DNA of 64,000 bases from Myceligenerans pegani (GCF_014892515.1 NZ_JADBGR010000077.1:62001-126000), one strand, 5' to 3'; shown: positions 1 through 10,737, counted from the first letter of the stretch. Numbers and translations are program-made. Notes: generated by a model not told the origin, from the letters alone.

Positions 1-2811
1 CGCGCGGCCGTCCTGTGGCCCGAGGCACTGGGGTTGTGGCGGGGCGAGCCGTTCGCGGGACTGGACAGCGACTGGTTGCGGTCGGTCGCGGTCGCTCTGG
101 AGGGCGAGCGTCTTTCCGCCGTCCTGGACCACCATGAGGTCGTGCTCCGGTCCGGGCAGCACGCGCGCCTGCTGCCCGCCGTCACCGAGGCGTCGGCCGC
201 GTATCCGCTGGACGAGCGCCTGGCGGCGCAGCTCATGCTCACCCTGTACCGGTGCGGGCGTCAGGCCGAGGCGTTGGAGCACTACGAGGAGATCCGGCGA
301 CGGCTGGACGACGAGCTCGGGACCGATCCCGGTCCCGAACTTCGCGACCTGCATCAGCGGATCCTGCGACACGACCCGCGGCTGACGGCACCGGCTCGTG
401 CCGCGAACCCGGATCCCGGTGGCGCAGTCGGGGCGGGCCCGTCCGACCGGCCGACCCCGGCTCAGCTGCCCCTGGACGTCGCCGGGTTCACCGGGCGCGA
501 CGACGACCTCCGGCGGCTGGACCAGCTCGTGTCCGGTCCGGCGTCCGATCCGGTGTCCGGTGCGAGCCCTGGTTCGATGTCCGGTCCGGTGTGGGGTCGG
601 GTGGCGGGTCCGGCGCGGCAAGACCTCACGCCACCCGGCCCGGGCGGTTCGGCGCGGCCGGTGGTGATCGCCACGATCAGCGGCACGGCCGGGGTGGGCA
701 AGACGGCCCTCGCGGTGCACTGGGCCCATCGGGTCGCGGATCAGTTCCCGGACGGGCAGCTGTACGTGAATCTGCGCGGCTACGACCCGGACCAGCCGAT
801 GCGGCCGGCCGACGCCCTGGCACGTTTCCTGACCGCGCTCGGCGTCCCGGAGCGCGACATCCCCCTGGACGACGACGAGCGCGCCGCCCGCTACCGCAGC
901 GAGCTGGCCGGCCGCCGGATGCTGATCGTGCTGGACAACGCCGGGAGCGTGGCCCAGGTGCGGCCGCTGCTCCCCGGCGGTGGCTCGTCACTCGTCGTGA
1001 TCACCAGCCGGGACAGCCTGGCCGGACTGGTCGCCGTCCACGGCGTCCACGAGGTCCGCCTCGACCTGCTGTCCCCGGGCGAGTCGGTGGGCCTGCTGCA
1101 CCGCCTGATCGGCGACCGCGTGGCGGCCGAGCCCGCGGCGGCCGCGACCCTGGCCGAGCAGTGCGCCCGGCTGCCGCTGGCGCTGCGGGTCGCCGCCGTG
1201 CTGGCCACCTCCCGCCCGGAGCGCCCCTTGGCCGAGGTGGTGGCCGAGCTGACCGACCGGCAGGACCGCCTCGAACTCCTGGACCCGGGCGGCGACCCGT
1301 ACGCGGCCGTGCACGCGGTGTTCTCGTGGTCCATCCAGCACCTGCCCGAACAGGCCGCCCACACCTTCCGGCGCCTGGGCCTGCATCCCGGCCCCGACCT
1401 CGACCCCTACGTGGCCGCCGCCGTCACCGGCCTCGCCCCCCAACGCGCCCACCGCATCCTCGACGCCCTCGTCAACGCCCACCTGCTGCACCGCACCGGC
1501 CCCGACCGCTACGCCATGCACGACCTCCTGCGCGCCTACGCAACCCACCTGACCACCAGCCAGGACACCGGCGAGGAGCGCGAGGCGGCAGCGCGACGGC
1601 TTCTCGCCTACTACCAGGACGCGGCGGTCTCCGCGATGGACGCCCTGCATCCCGCCGACGTGCTCCATCGGCCCGAGGCCACGACGCCAGGGGTCCTGAT
1701 CCCCGATCTGAGCAGGCCGGACGCGGCTCGCCGCTGGCTGGAGTCCGAACGGTTCTGCGTGATCGCGATCGCGGAGCACGCCGCGGAGCACCACCTGTCG
1801 GCGTACGTCTCCGGGCTCGCCCGGATCCTGCACCGCTACGTCGGAGACACGCACCTCACGGACCTCCTCACCATCAACGGCTACGCTCTGCGCGCCGCCG
1901 AACGCACGGGCGACCGGACCGGCCGGGCCTATGCGCTCCTCCAGCTCGGCACCGGCTACACCAGGGTGACCGAGTACGAGCCCGCCATCGACCATCTCCA
2001 GCGAGCACTGGACCTGTTCCGGGAGATCGGCGACACGGCGGGCGAGGCCCGCGCCCTGGGCGGGCGCGGCATCGTCAGGTGCCGACTCGGCAGCTACGAC
2101 GAGGCGATCGAGGATCACCGCGCGGCGATCGCCCTGGCCCGGCGGGACGGCGATCGCGCGGCCGAGGCGGTCGGGCTGATCAATCTCGGCATCGTCGAGG
2201 AACGCATGGGCAACTACCTGAGGGCGGCCGAGATCGAGCACCAGACCCTCGCGATCATGCGGGACATCGGCGCCCGGAACCTCGAGTCGGTCGCCCTGAA
2301 CAATCTCGCCAACGCCGAGATGGAGCTCGGGCGCTACACGTCGGCCATCGAGCACGTCCACCAGGCGCTGGCCATCATCGACGAGCTCGGCAGCCCGATG
2401 AACCGGGCCCACACCCTGGACACGCTCGGCGCCCTGCACCTCCGCCTCGGTGAGCCCCGGACCGCCGGCACCTACTTCCGGCAGGCGCTCGCCCACTACC
2501 GGCGGATCGGCGAACGCAACGACCTGGCGGACTCCATCAACGGCCTCGGCGAGGTCGCCCAGATCACCGGCGACCCGGTCGCCGCCCTGAGCTTCCACAC
2601 CGAGGCGCTCGCCATCGCCACGGTGGGCGCTTCACGGCAGCGGCAGGCCCGTGCGCACGCCGGAATCGCGGACGCGCACCGCGCCCTCGGCGACACCGAC
2701 CGGGCCCGGACGCACTACGAGCAGGCCCACCTCATCTACGCCGAGCTCGACAAGCCCGAGGCCGACGAGGTCCACGCCCGCCTGGGCGAGCTGTCGGCGG
2801 CCGCCCCGTAG
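1..2811 (+). CDS. AfsR/SARP-type regulator, BTAD-NB-ARC-TPR (5' truncated by window)
   Basis: The frame is open from base 1, so the start and the N-terminal winged-helix DNA-binding part lie outside the window. What remains is the end of a bacterial transcriptional activation (BTAD) domain, a Pro/Ser/Gly-rich linker (bases about 390-650), an NB-ARC/AAA-type ATPase with a Walker A GTAGVGKTA near base 685 and a Walker B-like LIVLDNA near 925, and then seven or more TPR units from about base 1900 to the stop. This is the AfsR architecture of multidomain SARP activators, which control secondary metabolism or morphology and are gated by nucleotide and protein binding. The linker holds degenerate SGP/DPVSG repeats. 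The target genes cannot be told from this window. Confidence 0.88.
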   Translation, partial: RAAVLWPEALGLWRGEPFAGLDSDWLRSVAVALEGERLSAVLDHHEVVLRSGQHARLLPAVTEASAAYPLDERLAAQLMLTLYRCGRQAEALEHYEEIRRRLDDELGTDPGPELRDLHQRILRHDPRLTAPARAANPDPGGAVGAGPSDRPTPAQLPLDVAGFTGRDDDLRRLDQLVSGPASDPVSGASPGSMSGPVWGRVAGPARQDLTPPGPGGSARPVVIATISGTAGVGKTALAVHWAHRVADQFPDGQLYVNLRGYDPDQPMRPADALARFLTALGVPERDIPLDDDERAARYRSELAGRRMLIVLDNAGSVAQVRPLLPGGGSSLVVITSRDSLAGLVAVHGVHEVRLDLLSPGESVGLLHRLIGDRVAAEPAAAATLAEQCARLPLALRVAAVLATSRPERPLAEVVAELTDRQDRLELLDPGGDPYAAVHAVFSWSIQHLPEQAAHTFRRLGLHPGPDLDPYVAAAVTGLAPQRAHRILDALVNAHLLHRTGPDRYAMHDLLRAYATHLTTSQDTGEEREAAARRLLAYYQDAAVSAMDALHPADVLHRPEATTPGVLIPDLSRPDAARRWLESERFCVIAIAEHAAEHHLSAYVSGLARILHRYVGDTHLTDLLTINGYALRAAERTGDRTGRAYALLQLGTGYTRVTEYEPAIDHLQRALDLFREIGDTAGEARALGGRGIVRCRLGSYDEAIEDHRAAIALARRDGDRAAEAVGLINLGIVEERMGNYLRAAEIEHQTLAIMRDIGARNLESVALNNLANAEMELGRYTSAIEHVHQALAIIDELGSPMNRAHTLDTLGALHLRLGEPRTAGTYFRQALAHYRRIGERNDLADSINGLGEVAQITGDPVAALSFHTEALAIATVGASRQRQARAHAGIADAHRALGDTDRARTHYEQAHLIYAELDKPEADEVHARLGELSAAAP

Positions 2812-2967
2812 CCCGACGCGTCCCCGTCCCGGGCAGCCGTGCCGGCCGTGACGGCGACCGGCACCATCGGGCGACCCTGCGGAAAAGGGAACTTCCACCT
2901 TTGGACGGAGAAAGATCCGCCGCCCGACTTATTGTCCTCCACCTGGGCCGATGCTGGAGTGGAGGCC

Positions 2968-4626
2968 ATGGTGACGACGAGACGAACAGCACGAGCGATC
3001 GCCCTGACAACCTCCCTTCTCCTCGCCGCGACGGCGGTTCCCGCCATGGCCCAGCCCGGTGGCGCCGCCGGCCCCACCACCCCGACCCGGGACGCTCCCG
3101 CGATCCCCGAGATCGCCTGGGGCAGCTGCGACGACGGCGCCGACGCGTTCGACTGCGCGTCCGTCGAGGTCCCCAGCGACTACGACCGTCCGCACGGCCC
3201 GACGACGACGGTCGCCGCGACCCGCCTGCCCGCAACGGACCCGGCGAACCGGATCGGCAGCGTGTTCGTGAACTTCGGCGGCCCCGGAGGCGAGGGCGTC
3301 TCCACCCTGCACCAGCTCGGAGAGCAGTTGTTCGAGCCGTCCGTCCGTGAGCGGTTCGACATCGTGTCGTTCGACCCACGCGGCGTCGGACAGTCCGACC
3401 CGGCGACCTGCTACCCGGACCAGGAGAGCGAGTTCGAGGCGACGTCCAGGATGCTCACCGAGCTCCCGACGACGCGGCGGGAGGAGGCGCGGTACATCCT
3501 CGAGGCGGCGCAGCTCGGCTTCGCCTGCACCACGACGTCGCCGGACCGGTTCTCCACGGCGTCGTCGGCGAACGTGGCGCGGGACATGGACGTGCTCCGG
3601 CAGGCGGTGGGCGACGACGAGCTCACCTACGTCGGCTACTCGTACGGCACGATCCTCGGTGCGACGTACGGCATGCTCTTCCCCGACTCGGTCCGCGCGA
3701 TGGTGCTGGACGGCCCGCTCGACCCGCGGGAGTGGTCCGGCGTGGGCAGCGACGAGCTGGTGAACACGCGACTGCTCCAGCCGCGCGGCGCCCACGAGGC
3801 GTTCGCCGAGCTCTGGCGCCTGTGCGAGGAGGCCGGCCCGGCAGGCTGTTCGACGGCGTCGCTCGGCGACCCTGCCGCGATCGCGGAGCAGGTGCTCACC
3901 GCGATCCAGGACACGCCGGTCGAGGTGCCGATCGGCGACGGGGAGACCCTGACGTACACGTACACGACCCTCGTCTTCGACACGTTCTTCAGCTTGTACG
4001 GGGTGGACGGTTACGCCCCCGTCGCCGACTTCTACACGTACCTCGCCGCCGAGCTCGGGCTCGTGGACACCGCGCGCTCCCGCACCGCGGCCACGGACCT
4101 GGATCTCTCCCGGTTCCACCGGCGCGTCGAGGACTACCCCTCGGTCGGCACCCAGCTCGCGACCTTCTGCGCCGACGCCGAGACCCCGGGCAACCCGTGG
4201 GCCTACCCCCGCAAGGTCGCCGAGCTGAACGAGCAGTACCCGCACTTCGGGCTCGCCCGCGGCTGGCTCGGCATCCACTGCGAGTTCATGCCCCTCCAGG
4301 ACGAGGACGCATGGACCGGACCATGGCACCAGTCCGTCGACGCTCCGGTACTGGTCATCGGCACGCGCTTCGACCCGGCAACCCACTACGACCACACCGC
4401 GCCGTACGCGTCGCTGTGGCCGGACGCCCGCACCCTGACGATCGAGGGATACGGTCACACGACCCTCAGCGTCGGCAGCCCCTGCGGCCACGCGGCGATC
4501 GCGGAGTACCTGGTGAACCTGACCGCCACGGACGGCGCCGCCTGCGAGGCGGCCCAGCCGTTCGGGCCGGCGGAACCGGCGACGACGCGGCAGGAGCTGC
4601 CAGGGCTGCCGTTCGCAGGCCTCTGA
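2968..4626 (+). CDS. secreted alpha/beta hydrolase, TAP-like C-terminal domain (S33-type peptidase)
   Basis: A 552-residue exported hydrolase. The start at 2968 is preferred over the upstream in-frame ATG at 2839 because it follows a purine-rich GGAGTGGAGG and opens a clean signal peptide (basic MVTTRRTARA, hydrophobic core, VPAMA cleavage site near residue 28). The fold shows an oxyanion loop VNFGGPGGEG (residues 101-110), the nucleophile elbow GYSYG with Ser225, a late Asp in GTRFDP and a His in EGYGHTT. The C-terminal TAP-like segment is typical of Streptomyces tripeptidyl aminopeptidases and related secreted hydrolases. The peptide substrate is inferred from the family. The gene stands alone, with lysyl-oxidase-like gene following after 115 bp. 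Confidence 0.88.
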   Translation: MVTTRRTARAIALTTSLLLAATAVPAMAQPGGAAGPTTPTRDAPAIPEIAWGSCDDGADAFDCASVEVPSDYDRPHGPTTTVAATRLPATDPANRIGSVFVNFGGPGGEGVSTLHQLGEQLFEPSVRERFDIVSFDPRGVGQSDPATCYPDQESEFEATSRMLTELPTTRREEARYILEAAQLGFACTTTSPDRFSTASSANVARDMDVLRQAVGDDELTYVGYSYGTILGATYGMLFPDSVRAMVLDGPLDPREWSGVGSDELVNTRLLQPRGAHEAFAELWRLCEEAGPAGCSTASLGDPAAIAEQVLTAIQDTPVEVPIGDGETLTYTYTTLVFDTFFSLYGVDGYAPVADFYTYLAAELGLVDTARSRTAATDLDLSRFHRRVEDYPSVGTQLATFCADAETPGNPWAYPRKVAELNEQYPHFGLARGWLGIHCEFMPLQDEDAWTGPWHQSVDAPVLVIGTRFDPATHYDHTAPYASLWPDARTLTIEGYGHTTLSVGSPCGHAAIAEYLVNLTATDGAACEAAQPFGPAEPATTRQELPGLPFAGL

Positions 4627-4638
4627 CAGCAATTGTCA
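4624..4638. promoter_or_regulatory. small inverted repeat at the stop codon of the hydrolase
   Basis: TGACA-GCAAT-TGTCA starts at the stop codon and has 5-bp perfect arms. It is too short to act as a convincing terminator and could be an operator half for the next gene or chance. Confidence 0.2.
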
Positions 4639-4741
4639 AGGAGTTGTGGAGTTCGGGGGGATTCCGGGTTCCGCACAACCTTCTGACGTGCAACCTCGTC
4701 GGGAGTGACGACAGCGTCACCACTCAACCCCGGAGGTTGTC

Positions 4742-6493
4742 TTGAAGAAGCGATTGTCACCCAGGAGCCGGCTCACGGCCGTCTGCCTGGCCGGAGCGAT
4801 GACCCTCGGGCTGTCCGCGGCCCAGTTGACCGCGGGCGCTGCGCCGGCCGAGGACTCCTCGGCCGGCGCCACCGCGGCCGCGACCGACAACGGCCTGAGG
4901 ATCACCGGCCCCAAGAAGGTGGACGCCTACGCCTACCCGGGTGAGAAGTTCGCCTTCATCGACTCGGCGCGCTATCTCGCCGCGCCGCAGGTCGGCTACG
5001 AGTTCGTCACCAAGCGCGACTCGTACGGCGCGACGCCCGTGATGACCGTGACCACCGTCGACGGCGGGGAGAAGGGCAAGACGGTCACCGTCCCCGCCAG
5101 GCTGGTCGACGGCATGAACGGGATCAAGAACGGCCTGCGGGTCAGGATCGTCAATTCCAAGGGCAAGGAGCTCTTCGACAAGAAGCGAACTCTATGCCCC
5201 ACCGGCTACGACGCCCAGCGTGTCGCGCCGAACGGCCCGTCAGAGGCCACCTACCCGACCTTCTGCGGCGGCAACTGGTTCACGCGGTCCGTGGTGTTCG
5301 GCGTCGACCAGGGATGGGCTGCGAACATTGAGGCGTACGCCGACGTCGCGGGCGTCAAGATCGGACACAAGCTCACGATGACAACGGCAATCACCAAGCC
5401 GGTGGCCAGGCTGCTCGGAATTCCCGATGACGAGCGGACGCTCACGCAAAAGGTCACCGTGCGCAACGCGGAGGAGGAATGGGGCGACGACGACGGATTC
5501 GCGGGCGAACCCGTGGAGGGCTTCAGCGCCGAGGGCGCCGATGTCGGCCAGCTGATGCAGGACGTGTCGCCGGGGACGGCCGCGGCCGGTGGCATCGAGG
5601 ACCCGGGCGTCGTGGAGCGCACGCCGAACCGCTACCTGGCCGATGAGATCAAGCGGGCCGACAAGGCGCGGGCGAGCAAGAAGCCGGGCACGAAGGGCGC
5701 CTCCCCGAGGGTGGCGAACCCCGGCGGCGACACGCTCCCCGACCTCGTCGCCGAGCCCGCCTGGTCGATCGGCACCGAGCGTCAGGGCGGCAAGGACCGG
5801 CTGACCTTCAACGCACACGAGTGGAACGCCGGCCCCGGCCCGCTGGTCGTGGAGGGCTTCCGCCGCCCGAACAAGGCCGTCATGGACGCCTACCAGTTCT
5901 TCTACGAGGACGGCAAGCAGGTCGGGCACGCGAAGACGGGCACCATGAAGTACCACGCCGCGCCCGGCCACAACCACTGGCACTTCCTCGACTTCGCGCA
6001 GTACGAGCTGGTCACGCCCAAGGGCGACCTCGTCACCACGAGCGGCAAGCAGTCCTGGTGCCTCGTGCCGACCGACCCGGTGGACATGCTCGTGAAGAAC
6101 GCCACGTGGCGGCCCGAGTCGATCGGCCTGGACAGCGCCTGCGGCGGGAAGGAGGCCACGTGGCTGCGCGAGTCGCTGCCGGTGGGCTGGGGTGACACCT
6201 ACGTGCAGTACCAGACCGAGGCGTTCGACCTCACCGGCGTCCCCAACGGCACCTACAAGATCCGCATCACGGTGAACCCGGACGGCAACCTCCACGAGGT
6301 GACCGACGAGAACAACGTAAGCCTGCGGAAGGTCGTCATCGGGGGCAAGCCGGGCGCGCGCACGGTCAAGGTCCCGAAGATCGACGGCGTGGACACCGAG
6401 ACCGGTGACCTGATGTTCGCGACGGAGACGGCCCGCACGGCCGGGACCGCCTCGACGTCGTCGCACGCGCACGACCACACGCACACGCACTGA
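4742..6493 (+). CDS. secreted lysyl-oxidase-like copper protein with His-rich tail
   Basis: 583 residues from a TTG start, chosen because GGAGG (4732-4736) sits 5 nt upstream and the reading opens a signal peptide (MKKRLSPRSR, hydrophobic stretch, TAGAAPA). The C-terminal third matches the lysyl oxidase family (PF01186): the copper-binding HNHWH near residue 410, then a conserved Cys pair region and a WGDTYVQYQTEAFDLTGVP block followed by the NPDG-NLHEVTDENN end. Animal and bacterial relatives oxidise primary amines or lysine side chains using Cu and a lysine tyrosylquinone cofactor. The N-terminal half is not recognised. The last residues, SHAHDHTHTH, form a metal-binding-like tail. An efficient terminator follows. 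Confidence 0.8.
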   Translation: MKKRLSPRSRLTAVCLAGAMTLGLSAAQLTAGAAPAEDSSAGATAAATDNGLRITGPKKVDAYAYPGEKFAFIDSARYLAAPQVGYEFVTKRDSYGATPVMTVTTVDGGEKGKTVTVPARLVDGMNGIKNGLRVRIVNSKGKELFDKKRTLCPTGYDAQRVAPNGPSEATYPTFCGGNWFTRSVVFGVDQGWAANIEAYADVAGVKIGHKLTMTTAITKPVARLLGIPDDERTLTQKVTVRNAEEEWGDDDGFAGEPVEGFSAEGADVGQLMQDVSPGTAAAGGIEDPGVVERTPNRYLADEIKRADKARASKKPGTKGASPRVANPGGDTLPDLVAEPAWSIGTERQGGKDRLTFNAHEWNAGPGPLVVEGFRRPNKAVMDAYQFFYEDGKQVGHAKTGTMKYHAAPGHNHWHFLDFAQYELVTPKGDLVTTSGKQSWCLVPTDPVDMLVKNATWRPESIGLDSACGGKEATWLRESLPVGWGDTYVQYQTEAFDLTGVPNGTYKIRITVNPDGNLHEVTDENNVSLRKVVIGGKPGARTVKVPKIDGVDTETGDLMFATETARTAGTASTSSHAHDHTHTH

Positions 6494-6500
6494 CGGTTCG

Positions 6501-6547
6501 ACGGACGACGACGGCGCCGGGTTCTCCCCGGCGCCGTCGACGTCCGT
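6501..6547. terminator. bidirectional terminator hairpin
   Basis: Perfect 11-bp stem 6511-6521/6527-6537 with a 5-nt loop, extended outward to 6501/6547 with one mismatch. It lies between the convergent lysyl-oxidase-like and xylanase genes. A TTTCTTT tract follows on the + strand. Confidence 0.8.
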
Positions 6548-6570
6548 TCGCATTTCTTTCCGGTTCGGCC

Positions 6571-7728
6571 CTACCGGTTCAGGCCCGGCGGCGTGCGCGG
6601 GGACCTGCCCGGGGTGGCCTCGGTGAGGCTCTCGAGCAGCGCGTGGTACGCGGGCTTCTTCTCGAACTCCTCGGTCATGATCGTCGCGTAGCCCTCCGGG
6701 AAGACGCCCGGGACCCAGGACCGCCCGTCGTCGAAGCCCCAGACCGTGTAGCTCGTGCAGGCGGGAACGTCGAGACAGGCCTGGAGCATCTTGTCGTACC
6801 GCTCCGCCTGGAGCGCGATCTGCTCGGCGTCCGGCTCACCGTCCTCGCCGAGCGGCATGCGGACGTCGGCCTCCGTGACGGCCACCTTCAGCCCGAGGTC
6901 CGCGAACCGCTCGAAGTTCTCCTGGATCGACTCGTCGAACCCGTACTGCAGGCTCAGGTGCCCCTGTGCGCCGAAGCCGTGCAGCGGCGCGCCGTCGGCG
7001 AGCAGCTCCTGCGCCAGTTCGTAGTAGGCGTCGGTCTTGGCGTTGATGCCCTCGGCGTTGTAGTCGTTGAGGAAGAGCACCGCCTCCGGGTCCGCCTCGT
7101 GCGCCCACCGGAAGACGTCGCCCAGGAGAGCGACCGGGTCCTCGGCACACGCCTTGAGGAAGGGGTTGGCCTCTGTGCGCAGGCGCACCCCGCCCTCGTC
7201 CCAGTCGTCCTGGAAGATCTCGTTCGCGACGTCCCACTCGTAGATCTCGCCGGCGTAGCGGCCGACGACGGTGCGGACGTGGTCCTCGAGGACGTCGCGC
7301 GCCTCCTCGCAGGTCCAGTCGGCGGCGGCGTCGATCACCCACTGCGGGTTCTGGCTGTGCCAGAGCAGCGTGTGCCCGCGGACCTCCTGCCGGTGGGCCT
7401 TCGCGAAGGCGACAACGGCGTCCGCCCCGGAGAAGTCGTAGACGTCGGGCTCCGGGTGGACCTCGGCCCACTTCATGTCGTTCTCCGGGGTCAGCGAGTT
7501 GAACTCGGCCCCGAGGATGCGCTGGAACTCGCCTCCGTTCTTGCGGTCGTGGTCGAGGAGGTCGCGCTGACCCCAGACGGCGCTGCCGATCTTGAGATCG
7601 CGCGGCGTCTCGGAGCGCAGGGTCGGCTCCGGAGGACAGGCCAGGGCCGCCGGCCCCGTCAGTGCGAGGGCGGCGAGAGCCGACACCGAGATCGCGGCCA
7701 CCCGCCTCATGCTCGTGGAATGGGACAT
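6571..7728 (-). CDS. secreted GH10 endo-1,4-beta-xylanase, single catalytic domain
   Basis: 385 residues. The start at 7728 is chosen over 7839 because GAGAGGAA lies 5 nt upstream and the signal peptide (SMRRVAAISVSALAALAL...ALA) begins there. GH10 landmarks are TPENDMKW (80-87), HTLLWHSQ (119-126), the acid/base Glu170 in WDVANE and the nucleophile Glu286 in VTEADV, plus WGFDDGRSW near the end. The enzyme hydrolyses internal xylan bonds outside the cell. No carbohydrate-binding module is present, unlike the second xylanase downstream. A LacI-like operator about 75 bp upstream suggests sugar-induced expression. Confidence 0.93.
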   Translation of the reverse strand: MSHSTSMRRVAAISVSALAALALTGPAALACPPEPTLRSETPRDLKIGSAVWGQRDLLDHDRKNGGEFQRILGAEFNSLTPENDMKWAEVHPEPDVYDFSGADAVVAFAKAHRQEVRGHTLLWHSQNPQWVIDAAADWTCEEARDVLEDHVRTVVGRYAGEIYEWDVANEIFQDDWDEGGVRLRTEANPFLKACAEDPVALLGDVFRWAHEADPEAVLFLNDYNAEGINAKTDAYYELAQELLADGAPLHGFGAQGHLSLQYGFDESIQENFERFADLGLKVAVTEADVRMPLGEDGEPDAEQIALQAERYDKMLQACLDVPACTSYTVWGFDDGRSWVPGVFPEGYATIMTEEFEKKPAYHALLESLTEATPGRSPRTPPGLNR

Positions 7729-7790
7729 CGTTGTTCCTCTCCGGTCAGGTTCCGGCGACGTCGGGCAAGTCGTGGAACTGTCTCGGAGGG

Positions 7791-7818
7791 TAACGATATC
7801 GATAACGTTTTCGCAAGG
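7791..7818 (-). promoter_or_regulatory. LacI-family-like operator upstream of xylanase
   Basis: The AT-rich stretch contains GATAACGTTTTC (7801-7812), one mismatch from the palindrome GATAACGTTATC, next to a CGATATCG palindrome. LacI-type regulators of xylan and cello-oligosaccharide genes use such CG-centred palindromes. Its position 73-84 bp ahead of the xylanase ATG fits control of that gene. No LacI gene is in the window. Confidence 0.45.
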
Positions 7819-7910
7819 TGAGGTCGCGGCTCGGGACACCGCGCATCGTTCTCGGAGGGACTCGAGGTGCGACAGCCCCTGTGGGAGGTCGGTCTGCGTA
7901 GGATGGCGCG

Positions 7911-8348
7911 ATGACCGTGAGGATGGACAACGTCGGCATCGTCGTCGAGGATCTCGCCGCGGCGATCGAGTTCTTCCGCGAGCTCGGACTCGAACTCGAG
8001 GGGCAGACCGTCGTGGAGGGCGAGTGGGCCGGACGCGTCACCGGCCTCGGGAACCAGCGTGTCGAGGTCGCGATGATGCGCACGCCCGACGGCCACGGCC
8101 GGCTCGAGATCTCGCGCTTCCTCGAGCCGTCCGTCGTCGCCGACCATCGGAACGCCCCGGTGAACGCCCTGGGCTACCTGCGCGTCATGTTCGCGGTGGA
8201 CGATCTCGACGAGACCCTGGAACGCCTGAGCGAGCACGGCGCGGAACTCGTCAGCAGTGAAGTGGTCCGGTACGAGGACGTGTACCGGCTCTGCTATGTG
8301 CGCGGGCCCGAGGGCATTCTCGTCGGACTGGCCGAGGAACTCGGCTGA
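7911..8348 (+). CDS. VOC (glyoxalase/bleomycin-resistance fold) family protein
   Basis: 145 residues, one two-module VOC domain: an N-terminal half beginning MDNVGIVVEDLAAAIEFFRELG and a second half with NALGYLRVMFAVDDLDETLERL ending in YVRGPEGILVGLAEELG. His/Glu metal-ligand positions typical of glyoxalases are only partly evident (E near the C-terminal PEGI motif), so the activity is unknown. Members are metal-dependent isomerases, dioxygenases or resistance proteins. It starts at ATG with a weak GGAT signal and stands alone between two divergently placed xylanases. Confidence 0.82.
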   Translation: MTVRMDNVGIVVEDLAAAIEFFRELGLELEGQTVVEGEWAGRVTGLGNQRVEVAMMRTPDGHGRLEISRFLEPSVVADHRNAPVNALGYLRVMFAVDDLDETLERLSEHGAELVSSEVVRYEDVYRLCYVRGPEGILVGLAEELG

Positions 8349-8433
8349 GATCGCCCGCGGTGGCGCGGGAACCCCGTGACCCCTGGCCCGCCAACCGTCG
8401 TCACTGACAACGCGGCGGCCCAACTACGTGGCC

Positions 8434-8465
8434 GGCTGGTCGGACGGGTGCCCGTCCGACCAGCC
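8434..8465. terminator. bidirectional terminator hairpin
   Basis: Perfect 15-bp stem 8434-8448/8451-8465 with minimal loop, placed between the 3' ends of the VOC gene and the second xylanase. Confidence 0.8.
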
Positions 8466-8487
8466 CTCGTGGCTCAGCGGCCGCCGG

Positions 8488-9960
<1,473 letters not shown>

Positions 9961-10162
9961 TCATATAACTTGCAGGCCGGCGCTCTGGCAAAGAGCTGAA
10001 ACGATTGAGGTGCCGCAGAATGACCTCATCGCGAGGCCGGGCTTGGCCGGGTTCGCGGCCTCTGGAACAAGGCGTCGGCGGTCCTGTCACGATCAGCCCG
10101 GGCGTCCACCGCAAGGTTCTCAAGGCCATCCAGCCAGGAGGGCACGAAGTGACCAGCACCTA

Positions 10163-10354
10163 TCAGGCCACCGTCGCCCGCGACCTCACGTCCGGGGCGA
10201 TGACGCCCCGGACGTGAATCCGGGGCTGGATCTGCAGGTGACCACCGGGATCCCTCTCCGGAGACAGGCAGTGCGGACACGCGTACGCCGGGTAGGTCTG
10301 CTGAGTCCTGGCGCGGACAATATCGTGACATCCGCAGTCGCACGCGGGAGCCAA
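10163..10354 (-). CDS. possible small Cys-rich protein
   Basis: 63 residues from a TTG, beginning MAPACDCGCHDI and containing YACPHC, so a C-x-C-x-C-H and a C-x2-C group that could bind one zinc ion. About 80% of third positions are G or C, which is compatible with coding but not decisive in this genome. No clear ribosome site was seen, and its end overlaps the hairpin at 10187-10216. It could be a fragment of a larger zinc protein. Not recognised. Confidence 0.25.
   Translation of the reverse strand: MAPACDCGCHDIVRARTQQTYPAYACPHCLSPERDPGGHLQIQPRIHVRGVIAPDVRSRATVA
10187..10216. terminator. perfect 13-bp hairpin
   Basis: Arms 10187-10199 and 10204-10216 with an ATGA loop. There is no U-tract. 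It is likely a structural terminator or insulator between the xylanase promoter and the YCII gene. Confidence 0.5.
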
Positions 10355-10395
10355 CCCTCAACGGGCACTCTCCTGCACTGACCCGAGGAGCGAGC

Positions 10396-10737
10396 ATGGC
10401 GCAGTACATCATCTACTTCAACCAGCAATGGGTGGGAGAGCACAGGCCGGAGTGGTTCGCCGAGCGCGGCCGACTGGCCAACGAGGTCGTCGAGGAGATG
10501 AAGCGCGCTGGCGTCTACGTCTTCGCGGGCGGCGTCGACGAGAACCTCGACAACGCCTTCAGCGCCGACCCCACGGGCGGGACGCTCGCGATCACCGACG
10601 GGCCGTACCGCATCCACGACGTGCACCTCGGCGGGTTCACCGTTGTGGAGGTCGACGACGACGAAGCGGCCAAGGTGTGGGCCGGCAAGGTCGCCGAGGC
10701 GTGCGGCTGGCCGCAGGAGGTCCGCCGAGTCTGGTGA
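10396..10737 (+). CDS. YCII-related protein
   Basis: 113 residues, a single YCII-type ferredoxin-like domain: an N-terminal MAQYIIYFNQ strand, a middle AGGVDENLD segment, the family DGPYR motif and a C-terminal LGGFTVVEVDDDEAAKVWAGK helix-strand. Family members are small dimeric proteins, some linked to ECF sigma factors, and mostly without known activity. A GAGGAG signal 7 nt upstream supports the ATG. It is the last chromosomal gene before the integrated element; without the element it would lie close to and convergent with ychF. Confidence 0.85.
   Translation: MAQYIIYFNQQWVGEHRPEWFAERGRLANEVVEEMKRAGVYVFAGGVDENLDNAFSADPTGGTLAITDGPYRIHDVHLGGFTVVEVDDDEAAKVWAGKVAEACGWPQEVRRVW

Noticed and set aside
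988-2598. 536-codon open frame on the minus strand inside the AfsR-type gene
   Set aside because: Composition is of the shadow type (Val/Gly/Arg/Asp rich, no motif); the plus-strand gene has clear NB-ARC and TPR features.
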